The notes beneath the pieces are model-generated. The model was given only the letters and a program-made list of their open reading frames with translations. It did no database searches and was not told the DNA's origin. From a bacterium (candidate division B38) B3_B38 (GTDB lineage Bacteria; Acidobacteriota; B3-B38; Guanabaribacteriales; B3-B38), in assembly GCA_005223145.1 (NCBI GenBank), contig NJBL01000004.1:1-60670 (forward strand): a stretch of DNA of 60,670 nucleotides, in the 5' to 3' direction. Below are positions 44,117-54,035 of this stretch, in pieces (the stretch's first letter is position 1; each line of letters starts with the position of its first letter). The position numbers were made by a program, and so were the translations under genes.

Positions 44117-45021
44117 ATAATAACCTCTTCTTCCAGCTCTACCCTCAAAGCCTTATAGACTCTTTCCTTAATAAGCTCTATTAAAGCCAGTACTTCCTTA
44201 GCAGTGGAACTGTGCCGATTGATAATAAAATTGCCATGCTTTTTAGAGACCACCGCGCCCCCAAAAGCGAGACCTTTCAGTCCCAGCGCGTCGATCAGGT
44301 GACCGGCAGAAATTCCTGGAGGATTCTTGAAGATGCAACCCGCTGTTTTCTGCCCTATAGGCTGCCTTTCCCTCCGGAGTTTCTGGAGATAGGATATCTC
44401 TTTCTGTATCTTCCAGGACGAGGAGGGCTTGAGGATTATCGTTGCACTCAATATAACTTCATCTTTTTCCAGCGAGGTGCTCCTGTAAGCAAAGCCGATC
44501 TCCGATTTTTTTCGCTTGATAATCCCTTTACCAGGAGAGAAGAGAGTTACCTCGGAGACAACCTCCTCCATGGAACCCCCAAAGGAGCTGGCGTTGAGCT
44601 TTACCGCTCCCCCTACGCTTCCCGGTATACCGACAGCAAACTCTATCCCGCTGAGCCCCTTAGCCGCCGCCTCCCGGACGAGTCTGCTGAGGGGATAACC
44701 CGAGGCAACCTTTACGGTATTGCCGGAAAAGCTCGGAGCCGTTGGGAGCTTGGTCAGGCTGATGACGATATCCTTCACCCCCTCATCGCGAACAATAAGA
44801 TTAGTCCCTCTCCCCAGGATGCGCCAGGGGAGGTTCTCTCCGGCGAGCTCGTTAAGTAGCCCCTCCAGGCTTCTAGTCTCCTTGGGCAGCAGCAAAAAGG
44901 GTGCTGCTCCCCCGATGCCGATGGAAGTGTAATCCGCCAGCAGGGGCTGGCTAAGGACCTCGCAGTGGAAGTCTCTTCCCATCTGCATCACAGTTTCTTG
45001 CTTAAAGAGGCTCCTCTTCAT
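44110..45021 (-). CDS. murB: UDP-N-acetylenolpyruvoylglucosamine reductase
   Basis: MurB reduces UDP-GlcNAc-enolpyruvate with NADPH and FAD to UDP-MurNAc. Motifs are SIGIGGAAPFLLLP, the FAD loop LGRGTNLIVRDEG, SGIEFAVGIPGSVGGAV and the late substrate loop GCIFKNPPGISAG. I use ATG 45021 (303 residues), which starts after the murC stop. The longer frame to 45093 overlaps murC by 55 bases and adds 24 residues that do not fit. The ending overlaps ftsQ. Confidence 0.93.
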   Translation of the reverse strand: MKRSLFKQETVMQMGRDFHCEVLSQPLLADYTSIGIGGAAPFLLLPKETRSLEGLLNELAGENLPWRILGRGTNLIVRDEGVKDIVISLTKLPTAPSFSGNTVKVASGYPLSRLVREAAAKGLSGIEFAVGIPGSVGGAVKLNASSFGGSMEEVVSEVTLFSPGKGIIKRKKSEIGFAYRSTSLEKDEVILSATIILKPSSSWKIQKEISYLQKLRRERQPIGQKTAGCIFKNPPGISAGHLIDALGLKGLAFGGAVVSKKHGNFIINRHSSTAKEVLALIELIKERVYKALRVELEEEVIIW

Positions 45022-45038
45022 CGCCAAATTCTCCGATG

Positions 45039-46421
45039 TCACCTCTTTTGGCTCGTTTTCATAAGCTGTAAGAAGGCTTCGCCAACCTTCCATACATCCC
45101 CCGCCCCCAGGGTCAGGAGGGTGTCTCCAGGTTGGGCGACCTCTTTCAGGTAATCCGGTATATCCATCAGTTCTTTTATAAAGACCACCTTTTTATGACC
45201 GAAGCTCTTTATCGCCTGAGCGACGAGCTCTCCATTGACCCCCTCTATGGGGTCTTCTCCGGCGGGGTAGATTTCGGTTACCAGCAGGAGGTCAGCCTGG
45301 TAAAATGAGCGGGCGAACTCCTGGAGGAGGTGCTTTGTCCGGCTATACCGATGGGGCTGAAAAATGACCACCATCCTTCGGTTCCAGCAGGTTTTCAGAG
45401 TGTTCAGGGTGACCTGGATTTCGGTAGGGTGATGCCCATAATCGTCAATCACCATTATGTCGTTAAGGGTTCCCTTCAGCTGTAACCTTCGTTCGGTCCC
45501 CTGGAACTCCTTCAGAGCTTTTCTGATGGTGGGGAAGTCTACATTCAGGTCAAGGGCAACCCCTATGACTGCCAGAGAGTTCAGCACATTGTGTTCTCCT
45601 GGCATGTTGAGCCTGATCTGTCCCAATCTATCCCCTTTGAAAGTGACCTCAAAATCGGAGTGGAACCCCTCCATTTGAAGCTCGGTGGCTACCAGGTCAG
45701 CCTGACTGCAAAATCCGTAGGTTATAATACGCCGTTCTATCTTGGGAATAATGCTCTGTATATTTGGCTGGTCGAGGCAAAGGATGATCGTTCCGTAAAA
45801 GGGGACTTTGTTGACAAAGTCTACAAAAGCCTCCTTGATGTCTTCCAGGTCTTGGTAGTGGTCGAGATGCTCTCGGTCTATGGAGGTGACCACTGCCATT
45901 GTGGGAGAGATTTTGAGAAAGGTCCGGTCGCTCTCGTCCACCTCGGCTACCAGTATCTCTCCCTGTCCCAGACGGGCGTGTCGGCTGGGAACCATCAGCC
46001 TGCCCCCCACAACATAAGTAGGGTCCAGACCCGCCTCGTCCAATACCATGGCCACCATTGCCGTGGTGGAGGTCTTGCCATGGGCTCCGGCTATGGCGAT
46101 GCTGAACTTCATCCGCATCAGCTCTGCCAGCATCTCCGCCCGGGGGATCACCGGTATCTTGCACCGCTTCGCCTCCTGCAGCTCAACATTATCGTTTCGT
46201 ACCGCTGAGGAATAAACAACCACATCGGCTCCGGAGATGTGGTTGGAATCATGACCCTTGTATATCTTTACCCCCAGCTTTTGCAGATGGCGGGTGAGTT
46301 TCGATTCTACCAGGTCGGAACCCGAAATCTGATAGTTCATATTGAGGAGCACCTCGGCTATGCCGCTCATGCCGATGCCCCCGATGCCTACAAAATGGAT
46401 ATGATTAAACTTCCTTATCAC
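45039..46421 (-). CDS. murC: UDP-N-acetylmuramate--L-alanine ligase
   Basis: The 460-residue ATP-dependent ligase adds the first stem-peptide residue. Visible are FVGIGGIGMSGIAEVL, the ATP loop AGAHGKTSTTAMVA, DYGHHPTEI and the VIFQPHRYSRT segment typical of MurC. It overlaps murG by 4 bases (ATGA). Confidence 0.96.
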   Translation of the reverse strand: MIRKFNHIHFVGIGGIGMSGIAEVLLNMNYQISGSDLVESKLTRHLQKLGVKIYKGHDSNHISGADVVVYSSAVRNDNVELQEAKRCKIPVIPRAEMLAELMRMKFSIAIAGAHGKTSTTAMVAMVLDEAGLDPTYVVGGRLMVPSRHARLGQGEILVAEVDESDRTFLKISPTMAVVTSIDREHLDHYQDLEDIKEAFVDFVNKVPFYGTIILCLDQPNIQSIIPKIERRIITYGFCSQADLVATELQMEGFHSDFEVTFKGDRLGQIRLNMPGEHNVLNSLAVIGVALDLNVDFPTIRKALKEFQGTERRLQLKGTLNDIMVIDDYGHHPTEIQVTLNTLKTCWNRRMVVIFQPHRYSRTKHLLQEFARSFYQADLLLVTEIYPAGEDPIEGVNGELVAQAIKSFGHKKVVFIKELMDIPDYLKEVAQPGDTLLTLGAGDVWKVGEAFLQLMKTSQKR

Positions 46422-47557
46422 TGTATCTCCTTGTCTAAGGAGCGATGAATAGACTCGTTTCCCATAATTTCCAAAGCCAGATTGGCAATCACCTCTGCCG
46501 CTTCCTTTTGTCCTAATTGATGGCTGCTGTACTCTATCTGTTGCAGGCGGGAGGGGTTCTTCATAAGGGAGATTATCTGCTCGGCCAGCAGCCTGCCGCT
46601 GAGCTCTGTTTCCTCAATAACAATAGCAGCTCCCGGGCTTGCCAGGCTTCGGGCATTGCGAAGCTGGTGCCCCCCCGCTGAGGCGGCAATTGGTATGAGA
46701 ATAGAGGCTTTGCCAGCCGCGGTGAGCTCAGCAATGGTGGTAGCCCCCGAGCGGCAGACGACCAGGTCTGCCTTATCAAAGTGAGGAATAATGTCATAGA
46801 TATAAGGTTCTATGCTGGCTTTGAATCCCATCTTTTGGTAGGCTTCAGCTACATTTTGGTGGTCTCTTTCACCTGTCTGGTGAACAATCTGCATTAACGG
46901 GCGATAGTCTTTGAGATAGGGTAAAGCCTCCACCATATTTTTATTTATAATATGAGCTCCTTGAGAGCCGCCAAAAATAAGGAGGTGGAAGCGCCCCTTT
47001 TCTTTCATCCCCCTTTTTATTCGATAGAAGCCCGGACGCACCGGGTTTCCTGTTACCACTGTCTTGCCTTTGAGATATCTCCTGGTCTCCTCAAAGGAGA
47101 CCGCGCTTATTCTGGCAAATCGAGACAGAATTCGATTGGTAATTCCAGGGAAGACATTCTGTTCTTGAATCATGGTGGGGAAACCCAGCAGCGCTGCCAG
47201 AAGAATCAGCGGACCCGAGGCATACCCGCCCACTCCGATAGACAGGTGCGGTCGGAAGCGCACAAGAAGCCACAGGGATTGTATCATGGCCAGAGGGAGG
47301 TGAAGGAGACTTTTTAGCCTCTCGGTGGTCGATTTTCTGGCTAAACCGCTCACATAAAGGGAGCGATGGGAAATACCCTCTCGGGCGAGTATCCTCCGGT
47401 CCAGGCTCGCCCGGGAACCCACGAAGATGATACGGAGGTTGGGGTCCTTTTTCAGCAATTTTTTGGCCACCGCTATGCCAGGGTAGATGTGTCCTCCGGT
47501 GCCACCTCCGGCTATGATGACCCTCCTCTGTTGGGCTTTTCTCTTTTTTACCCTCAT
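46418..47557 (-). CDS. murG: Undecaprenyl-PP-MurNAc-pentapeptide GlcNAc transferase
   Basis: MurG makes lipid II from lipid I at the inner face of the membrane. The 379-residue GT28 enzyme has the N-terminal G-loop AGGGTGGHIYPGIAVA, the second loop GGSQGAHIIN and the UDP-GlcNAc site CRSGATTIAELTAAG. The C-terminal tail is slightly long. Its stop region overlaps the murC start, and ftsW lies 10 bases upstream of it. Confidence 0.95.
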   Translation of the reverse strand: MRVKKRKAQQRRVIIAGGGTGGHIYPGIAVAKKLLKKDPNLRIIFVGSRASLDRRILAREGISHRSLYVSGLARKSTTERLKSLLHLPLAMIQSLWLLVRFRPHLSIGVGGYASGPLILLAALLGFPTMIQEQNVFPGITNRILSRFARISAVSFEETRRYLKGKTVVTGNPVRPGFYRIKRGMKEKGRFHLLIFGGSQGAHIINKNMVEALPYLKDYRPLMQIVHQTGERDHQNVAEAYQKMGFKASIEPYIYDIIPHFDKADLVVCRSGATTIAELTAAGKASILIPIAASAGGHQLRNARSLASPGAAIVIEETELSGRLLAEQIISLMKNPSRLQQIEYSSHQLGQKEAAEVIANLALEIMGNESIHRSLDKEIQ

Positions 47558-47567
47558 TCTCCTGTTT

Positions 47568-48659
47568 TCAAGATGAATATTGCGAAATGTTAAGTAAGAT
47601 TCCTACCGCTATAAGACTTACAATAAGTGCCGACCCTCCATAGCTGATGAAAGGTAGCGGAAGCCCCTTGGTGGGCAGCAGGGTTAGGGTAACACTGATG
47701 TTTATCAGGGCTTGCAAGATTATCATAAGGGTCAACCCTGCTGCCAGGAAGGTGCCAAAGTGGTCGGGCGCCTTAACTGCCGCTCTTGTCCCTCTTGCCA
47801 TAAAGATGCCGAAAGCCACAACCGCCAGTGAGGCTCCAATTAATCCCAGCTCTTCTCCAATAACAGAGTAGATGAAATCAGTGTGAGGAGCAGGGAGATA
47901 GAAGAGCTTCTGCGTGCTCTGACCAACGCCCAGACCGCTGACACCTCCGCTGGCAATGGCAATCAGGGATTGAATGGGCTGGAAGCCGTAACCCAGAGGG
48001 TCCTTCCACGGATTGACGAAAGCCAGAAGTCTCTCCCAGCGGTAAGGGACTCTGACAATAAGCCAGTAAAACAGAAGGGAAGCAGAGAGAAAGATTCCTC
48101 CCAGGTATTTCCAGTTCACCCCGGCAATGAACATCATCACCACAGCAATGAGCACTACGAAGATGGCGGTTCCCAGGTCTGGCTGCTTCATAATTAAAAT
48201 CACTAACGTTCCTACCACTGCCAGGAGGGGGAAGACGGTCTGATAGGCATTGTTAAGCTTCTCTCTGTTTCGGTCCAGATAGAAAGCCAGAAATATCACC
48301 AGACAGAGCTTAGCCAGCTCGGAAGGCTGAAAGGAAAAGCCCCTCCATCGGAGCCATCGACTGAAGCCCTGGGCGGGACTTGCTACCGCCAGGTAAGCCA
48401 GCATTCCCAGTGATAGAGCCAGCAAGGTATAGACGATGAAAGGCTTTTTGAAAATGCGGTAGTTGGTATTCAGCAGCAACATCATCAACAGGAGCCCGAT
48501 GGCCATACTTACAATCTGCTTGATGAGAAAATAAGAGGTGCTGTGGAAGTGCTCCAGGGCAACGGCAGCGGAGGCACTGTAGACCATCCCTATGCCGAAC
48601 AGCACCAGTATGATGACCACGCAGAAGAGAACCTTGTCGGGAGAAAGCTTCTTAGGCAT
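47568..48659 (-). CDS. ftsW: SEDS-family peptidoglycan polymerase FtsW
   Basis: The 363-residue protein has about ten membrane helices and SEDS signatures (SEL near the fifth helix as FQPSELAKLCLV, and GLPLPFISYGGSALIVSL near the end). Septal glycan polymerisation together with FtsI is the known role. Its neighbours are murG and murD; it overlaps the murD frame by 8 bases. Confidence 0.95.
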   Translation of the reverse strand: MPKKLSPDKVLFCVVIILVLFGIGMVYSASAAVALEHFHSTSYFLIKQIVSMAIGLLLMMLLLNTNYRIFKKPFIVYTLLALSLGMLAYLAVASPAQGFSRWLRWRGFSFQPSELAKLCLVIFLAFYLDRNREKLNNAYQTVFPLLAVVGTLVILIMKQPDLGTAIFVVLIAVVMMFIAGVNWKYLGGIFLSASLLFYWLIVRVPYRWERLLAFVNPWKDPLGYGFQPIQSLIAIASGGVSGLGVGQSTQKLFYLPAPHTDFIYSVIGEELGLIGASLAVVAFGIFMARGTRAAVKAPDHFGTFLAAGLTLMIILQALINISVTLTLLPTKGLPLPFISYGGSALIVSLIAVGILLNISQYSS

Positions 48660-50052
48660 TCCGCTCCCTATGCTTCAATCTGTTTACCTCTTGTTTAAAA
48701 ATCCTTCCCCGCTCCTCAAAATTGGCGAACATATCAAAGCTTGTGCAGCCAGGCGCCAGCAGAAAAACATCGCCCGCCTCCCCACGGGAGAAGCCGGTCT
48801 CCACCGCCTGCCTCATATCCCCGCAGGGGAGCAGGGGAGCAGCCCCCCCGAGTGAGGCGGTAATTTTCTCCCTGGCTTCTCCTATAACCAGAATGAGTTT
48901 CACCCTCTCTCTGATCAGCTCCCTGAGTCGGGTGAAATCTCCCCCTTTATCCCTTCCACCCAGAAGGAGGATAATGTTGCCCGGGAAGCTCTCCAGCGAT
49001 TTATAAACTGCTCCAATGTTGGTAGCTTTGGAATCGTTGTAAAATGCTATCCTCTTGATGGTGGTCACATACTCCAGCCGGTGCTCCAACCCTCGGAAGC
49101 TCCTCAGGGCATCCCCGATGATACGGGGCTCAACCCCGCAGAGTATCCCCGCAGCGGCAGCTGCCATGGCATTTTCCAGATTATGGCTTCCTCGGATTCC
49201 TATCTCATCTGTTCTGATGATTTCTCCATTCTGGCGATTTTGGCACATCATGAGGTCTCCCCTGAGGAAGATACCTCTGCCCTCCAGCTTCTTCTGTCGG
49301 CTGAAGAGAAATTTATTCAAAGGGAGCCTCTTTATCAGGGGTTGTGATTGAGGGTCGTCAGCGTTGAGAATAGCGTAGTCATCGTCAGTCTGATTCTTAA
49401 AAATCCTCTCCTTCGCCCGGATGTAATCTCCGAAACTGGGATAGCGGTCCAGGTGGTCGGGAGTGATGTTCAGCAGAAGACTGATATGAGGGCGAAAGGC
49501 GACGATACTCTCCAGCTGGAAGCTGCTCAGCTCAACCACATAGTAATCTATCTCCTTGCGAGCTACCACCCCGCAGAGGGGATTACCTATATTTCCTGCC
49601 ACTACGGCTCTATAGCCACCCCGGTTGAGGACATCTCCAATGAGGGTAGCGGTTGTGCTTTTGCCGTTGGAGCCGGTGACTCCGATTATCGTCCCCTTGA
49701 GGAAGTGGTAAGCCAGCTCCACCTCGCTGATAACCGGAATTCCCCTCCTAATCGCCTCCTGCAGTGGCTCAATTGTCAGGGGAACCCCGGGGCTCAATAT
49801 AATAAGCTCAGAGCCCAGGAAGGTCTCCAGCCGGTGCCCTCCAGTCTCCACTTCACCCCCTTTATTCCGTACTAGGCTCAAGGAGCTTTCCAGCTCGGCT
49901 TCGGGTTTGGTGTCGGTGAGGGTCACCATTGCCCTGTACTTCATCAGGAGCTCAGCTGCCGCCTCACCGCTGCGAGCTGCTCCCACCACCAACACCTTTT
50001 TCCCTCTCAAGTCCGAAGCCTCAATTTTGATTTTTTTCCCTTCCAGGCTCAT
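48652..50052 (-). CDS. murD: UDP-N-acetylmuramoyl-L-alanine--D-glutamate ligase
   Basis: The 466-residue ligase adds D-glutamate. It has the N-terminal dinucleotide fold VLVVGAARSGEAAAELL, the ATP loop GVTGSNGKSTTATLIG, NITPDHLDRYPSF and FYNDSKATNIGA near the end. Ordering and length are normal. Confidence 0.96.
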   Translation of the reverse strand: MSLEGKKIKIEASDLRGKKVLVVGAARSGEAAAELLMKYRAMVTLTDTKPEAELESSLSLVRNKGGEVETGGHRLETFLGSELIILSPGVPLTIEPLQEAIRRGIPVISEVELAYHFLKGTIIGVTGSNGKSTTATLIGDVLNRGGYRAVVAGNIGNPLCGVVARKEIDYYVVELSSFQLESIVAFRPHISLLLNITPDHLDRYPSFGDYIRAKERIFKNQTDDDYAILNADDPQSQPLIKRLPLNKFLFSRQKKLEGRGIFLRGDLMMCQNRQNGEIIRTDEIGIRGSHNLENAMAAAAAGILCGVEPRIIGDALRSFRGLEHRLEYVTTIKRIAFYNDSKATNIGAVYKSLESFPGNIILLLGGRDKGGDFTRLRELIRERVKLILVIGEAREKITASLGGAAPLLPCGDMRQAVETGFSRGEAGDVFLLAPGCTSFDMFANFEERGRIFKQEVNRLKHRERNA

Positions 50053-50055
50053 CGC

Positions 50056-51144
50056 TTACCTCAACTTGAGGGTGCTCAGACTCAGGAGCGCAAAGATTAT
50101 GGCGATAATCAGGAAGCGGGTGATAATCTTAGACTCCTTCCAGCCCAGAAGCTCAAAATGATGATGCAGAGGAGCCATTTTAAACACTCTTTTGCCATAA
50201 AAGCGGAAGGATATGACCTGAATAATGACCGAGAGGGCTTCGATGACAAACAGCCCCCCCACCAGGAGGAGGAGGATTTCCTGCTTTATCAAGACGGCAA
50301 CGGTCCCCATAGCCCCTCCTAAAGCCAGAGAGCCCACATCCCCCATAAATATCTGAGCAGGATGACAGTTAAACCAGAGGAAGCCGAGTGCTGCCCCCAC
50401 AATTCCACCGCAGAATACGGTCAGCTCTCCCACTCCACGGACATTGGTTACATTGAGGTAGTCAGCAACTATCGCATGGCCTGCCACATAAGCGAGGATG
50501 GCATAGGTAGCCGAGGCGATTAATACCGACCCGATTGCCAATCCATCCAGTCCATCGGTCATATTGACCGCATTGCTTGCTCCCACGATAACCGCGATCA
50601 CTAAAGGGACATAAAGCCAACCCAGGTCGGGGGTTAGCGTCTTAAAGAAGGGGAAGCTCAATTCGGCTGTATACATCCCCTTACTTATCAGCAATTCAAG
50701 GATAACAGCGACCGCTCCTCCAATAGCTATCTGGCAGAGGAGTTTTGTCTTTATGGTCAGTCCTCGGGAACGGGAGCGCCGCAGTTTCAGGTAGTCGTCC
50801 ACAAAACCCAAAAGGCCAAAGAAAATGGTGACCAGAATCAAAATCCATATAAATATGTTCTTGACATCTGCCCACAGGAGGGTAGGCACCACAATGGCTG
50901 TGATAATTATGAGCCCACCCATAGTGGGGGTTCCCTCTTTTCCCCGATGGGTCTCGGGAACAACATCCCTGATGGTCTGTTTTATCTGAAACTCTTTTAA
51001 TTTGCGGATCAGCCAGGGACCCATGGCAAAGCTTATTATCATTGCGGTCAGGGTGGCCAAGGCGGCGCGAAAAGTGATATACCTGAAGACATTAAAGGGA
51101 GAGATATATTCATGCAGAGAATAAAGGAGATAATAGAGCATCAA
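50056..51144 (-). CDS. mraY: Phospho-MurNAc-pentapeptide transferase
   Basis: MraY links the MurNAc pentapeptide to undecaprenyl phosphate (lipid I). The 362-residue protein has ten membrane helices, GKEGTPTMGGLIII, a DDYLKL aspartate pair, NMTDGLDGLAIG and the MAPLHHHFELLGW cytosolic loop with the conserved histidines. It overlaps murF by 4 bases. Confidence 0.97.
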   Translation of the reverse strand: MMLYYLLYSLHEYISPFNVFRYITFRAALATLTAMIISFAMGPWLIRKLKEFQIKQTIRDVVPETHRGKEGTPTMGGLIIITAIVVPTLLWADVKNIFIWILILVTIFFGLLGFVDDYLKLRRSRSRGLTIKTKLLCQIAIGGAVAVILELLISKGMYTAELSFPFFKTLTPDLGWLYVPLVIAVIVGASNAVNMTDGLDGLAIGSVLIASATYAILAYVAGHAIVADYLNVTNVRGVGELTVFCGGIVGAALGFLWFNCHPAQIFMGDVGSLALGGAMGTVAVLIKQEILLLLVGGLFVIEALSVIIQVISFRFYGKRVFKMAPLHHHFELLGWKESKIITRFLIIAIIFALLSLSTLKLR

Positions 51145-52550
51145 TCTCCCTCCAGGTTAAAGTGTTTTTTGAGATATTCCACAATCAGCTCCATTTTCAT
51201 CGCCCTGGAGCCTTTGACCAATATCAGATCCTTCTCCCTGATTAATGAGGACAAAAAGGGACCTACCTGCGAAGAGTCCGGGAAGTGGACCAAGGAGGCG
51301 GGGGGCATCCCTGCTTTTTGTGCCTCTTCAAGAGATTTTCGAGAGAGGTTTCCCACCCCGATTAAAAGGTCAATCCCTCCATTCCCTATCAATCTGCCAG
51401 CCTCCCGATGGGCTTCCTCGCTCCACTCCCCCAGTTCCAACATATCGCCGCTGATGACTATCTTGCGACCTTTGGTGGTCAAGGATTTAAAATAGTCAAG
51501 GACCAGCTCAAGGGCTCTGGGATTAGAGTTGTAAGAATCGTCAATAAGGGTAAACCCCTCCTTGAACCGAAGCACCCGGCTGCGCATGGGCATCCCCTTA
51601 TATCGGGCAAGCCTCTCCCTGATGGCAGCGAGAGGCACCTTGAAATAACATGCCACAGCAATGGCAGCCAGAGCATTGTAAAGGTTATAAAGACCGACAA
51701 GAGGAATGAAGAGCTTCTCTTCCTCTCCCTTATTGACCACCACTGTAAAGCTCCCCCCTTCCAGCTCCTTCCAGGCTATATCCTTCCCCATAATGTCGCT
51801 GCTGTTTTTAATGCCGAAGGGTATTATCTTTCCCTTAAAACGAGCCATAGCCTTCGCCGTCCAGGGGTCATCGCTGTTGACAATAGCTACCCTTTCTCCG
51901 CTTAGACTCTCCAGTAGCTTTCCCTTTTCCACAGCGATTTCCTCTACCGAGGAGAAGAACTCCATATGGACCGGGTTGACATTGGTGATAACTCCCACAT
52001 TTGGCTGGGCAATCTTTATTAGCTTCTCCATCTCTCCCGGCTCGCTTATCCCCATTTCGCCCACAAAGACCTCGTCCTTCTCCTCCAGGCTAAGCATCCC
52101 TAAGGGGAGCCCGTAGAGGTTGTTGTAATTGCCGGGGGTTCTCTTTACTTTGTAATCTCCCCGGAGGAGGGCGAAGATTATCTCCTTGGTGGTGGTCTTG
52201 CCAGAGCTTCCCGTTACACCAACTACTTCAACTTTCCATTTGCGGCGGAAGTGGGTAGCCAGCTCCATCAGCGCCTGATGCGTGTTGCGGACCATAATGA
52301 GATTTGCACTTATTAGCTCCCGAGGAAGCTCAACTTCTCTGCTTATAATCGCCCCCTTAGCCCCTCGCCGAAGGGCTTCGGCGACGAATTGGTGCCCATC
52401 GTGGTGGGCTCCCTGGATGGCAAAAAAGAGGTCGCCCGGCTTGAGAGTCCTGGAATCGATGGAGTAGCTGGCGAGCCAGATGGAGCTGTCCCCTGATATC
52501 AGTTTCCCCTTCGCTACTTCTACTATCTCCCCAATCTGAACAACAGCCAT
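51141..52550 (-). CDS. murF: UDP-MurNAc-tripeptide--D-alanyl-D-alanine ligase
   Basis: The 469-residue ligase adds D-Ala-D-Ala. The ATP loop GVTGSSGKTTTKE, the NNLYGLPLGML segment and IDDSYNSNPRAL are clear. The start ATG is only 3 bases after the murE stop. No ddl gene is in the operon, so D-Ala-D-Ala ligase must be encoded elsewhere. Confidence 0.96.
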   Translation of the reverse strand: MAVVQIGEIVEVAKGKLISGDSSIWLASYSIDSRTLKPGDLFFAIQGAHHDGHQFVAEALRRGAKGAIISREVELPRELISANLIMVRNTHQALMELATHFRRKWKVEVVGVTGSSGKTTTKEIIFALLRGDYKVKRTPGNYNNLYGLPLGMLSLEEKDEVFVGEMGISEPGEMEKLIKIAQPNVGVITNVNPVHMEFFSSVEEIAVEKGKLLESLSGERVAIVNSDDPWTAKAMARFKGKIIPFGIKNSSDIMGKDIAWKELEGGSFTVVVNKGEEEKLFIPLVGLYNLYNALAAIAVACYFKVPLAAIRERLARYKGMPMRSRVLRFKEGFTLIDDSYNSNPRALELVLDYFKSLTTKGRKIVISGDMLELGEWSEEAHREAGRLIGNGGIDLLIGVGNLSRKSLEEAQKAGMPPASLVHFPDSSQVGPFLSSLIREKDLILVKGSRAMKMELIVEYLKKHFNLEGD

Positions 52551-52553
52551 GGG

Positions 52554-54035
52554 TTAACTTCCCCTTTTCTTTGAGATGAACTGCCGGGCGACCTCCCGGT
52601 CGTCAAAAGGGATAACCTTATCCCCTATAATCTGATACCTCTCGTGCCCCTTGCCTGCGATCAACACTGTATCCCCGGGGCGGGCTTCCTCTATGGCTTT
52701 CTTGATAGCCTCTTTCCGGTCGGGGATGACCAGGTGGGCTCCTTTTCTCACCCCCACGCTTTCGATCCCCACCTCTATCTCTCTTATTATCTGCAAAGGA
52801 TCTTCAGTGCGGGGGTTATCAGAGGTCACCATGGCTATATCGCTTAATTTCACCGCATGCGCTCCCATGAGTGGTCTTTTGCTGGGATCCCTGTCCCCAC
52901 CGCAGCCGAAAACGGTGATGACTCTCCCTTTGGCGACCTCCCTTACGCTTTCCAACAGGTTCTTCAGGGCATCGTCGGTATGGGCATAATCGACAATGAC
53001 GGTGAAATCCTGTCCTTCATCCAGCTGTTCGAACCTTCCAGGTATGGGGCTGACTCGGGCAATCCCCCGGGAGATGCCAGATAGGGGGATGCCCGCTGCC
53101 ATACCCACCCCCACGGCGGCTAATATATTGGATAGATTCCCCCTACCTATCAAAGGGGAGCTGACCTTCAGTTTCCCTTTAGGGGTTTTTATTGTTGCCT
53201 TAAGACCTTTCAGAGAGAACCGATAGCTTTCAACGGTAACATCAGCCGGGGGTTGCCACCCATAGGTTATGCTCCTGACTTTCAAGCCCCGCTGTAGCTC
53301 CTTCCCCTTGGGGTCGTCAAGGTTTATAACCGCTACCCCCACCTTTTTGTTTTCTAAGTATTCGAAGAGTTTCCTTTTGGAGGAGAAATACCTCTCCATG
53401 CTTAAGTGAAAATCTAAATGGTCCCGAGTAAGATTGGTAAACACCGCCACATCGAAATCGCAGCCGTAAACCCGCTCCATATCCAGCGAGTGAGAGGAGA
53501 CCTCTATCACACATGCCAGACAGTCGTTTTCTACCATCTCTGCCAGGTAGCGGTTGATGTCGGGAGCTTCGGGGGTGGTTCGCTCTGCTTCCACCAGGCG
53601 TTCGCCGATCCGATAGTCTATGGTACCTAACCGTCCTATCTTTCTCCCCCCTTGCTGGAAGATCGATTCTACCAGATAGGTCACCGTGGTCTTCCCATTG
53701 GTGCCGGTTACTCCAATGAGATACAGCCTCCGGCTCGGCTGATTGTAGAAGTTGCCGCTTATGATAGCCAGTGCCCCCCGGGCATTATCCACTATTGCCC
53801 AGCTCAGCTTTGACCCTATGGGGATAGCTTTCTGCTCGGATACAATGGCTACCGCTCCTCGCTCAATAGCTTCCGGTATGAAGTCGTTGCCATCGAAGTT
53901 ATCCCCTCGGATTGCTACAAAAAGGTGCCCTTTGCCAACCTTTCGAGAATCATAGCTTATCCCCTCTATGGAGATATCAAGATTCCCCGCTAAATGGAAG
54001 CAGGGAACACCTTTTAGCAGCTCCTCTAATATCAT
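52554..54035 (-). CDS. murE: UDP-MurNAc-L-Ala-D-Glu--meso-diaminopimelate ligase
   Basis: The 493-residue ligase adds the third stem residue. The ATP loop GVTGTNGKTTVTYL and the acid-specificity motif TSDNPRTEDP are present. The DNPR sequence selects meso-diaminopimelate, so the wall is of mDAP type, as in most diderm bacteria. It overlaps ftsI by 4 bases. Confidence 0.96.
   Translation of the reverse strand: MILEELLKGVPCFHLAGNLDISIEGISYDSRKVGKGHLFVAIRGDNFDGNDFIPEAIERGAVAIVSEQKAIPIGSKLSWAIVDNARGALAIISGNFYNQPSRRLYLIGVTGTNGKTTVTYLVESIFQQGGRKIGRLGTIDYRIGERLVEAERTTPEAPDINRYLAEMVENDCLACVIEVSSHSLDMERVYGCDFDVAVFTNLTRDHLDFHLSMERYFSSKRKLFEYLENKKVGVAVINLDDPKGKELQRGLKVRSITYGWQPPADVTVESYRFSLKGLKATIKTPKGKLKVSSPLIGRGNLSNILAAVGVGMAAGIPLSGISRGIARVSPIPGRFEQLDEGQDFTVIVDYAHTDDALKNLLESVREVAKGRVITVFGCGGDRDPSKRPLMGAHAVKLSDIAMVTSDNPRTEDPLQIIREIEVGIESVGVRKGAHLVIPDRKEAIKKAIEEARPGDTVLIAGKGHERYQIIGDKVIPFDDREVARQFISKKRGS

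Noticed and set aside
44110..45093. murB starting at 45093
   Set aside because: It would overlap murC by 55 bases and add 24 residues with no family match; ATG 45021 has a ribosome site after the murC stop.
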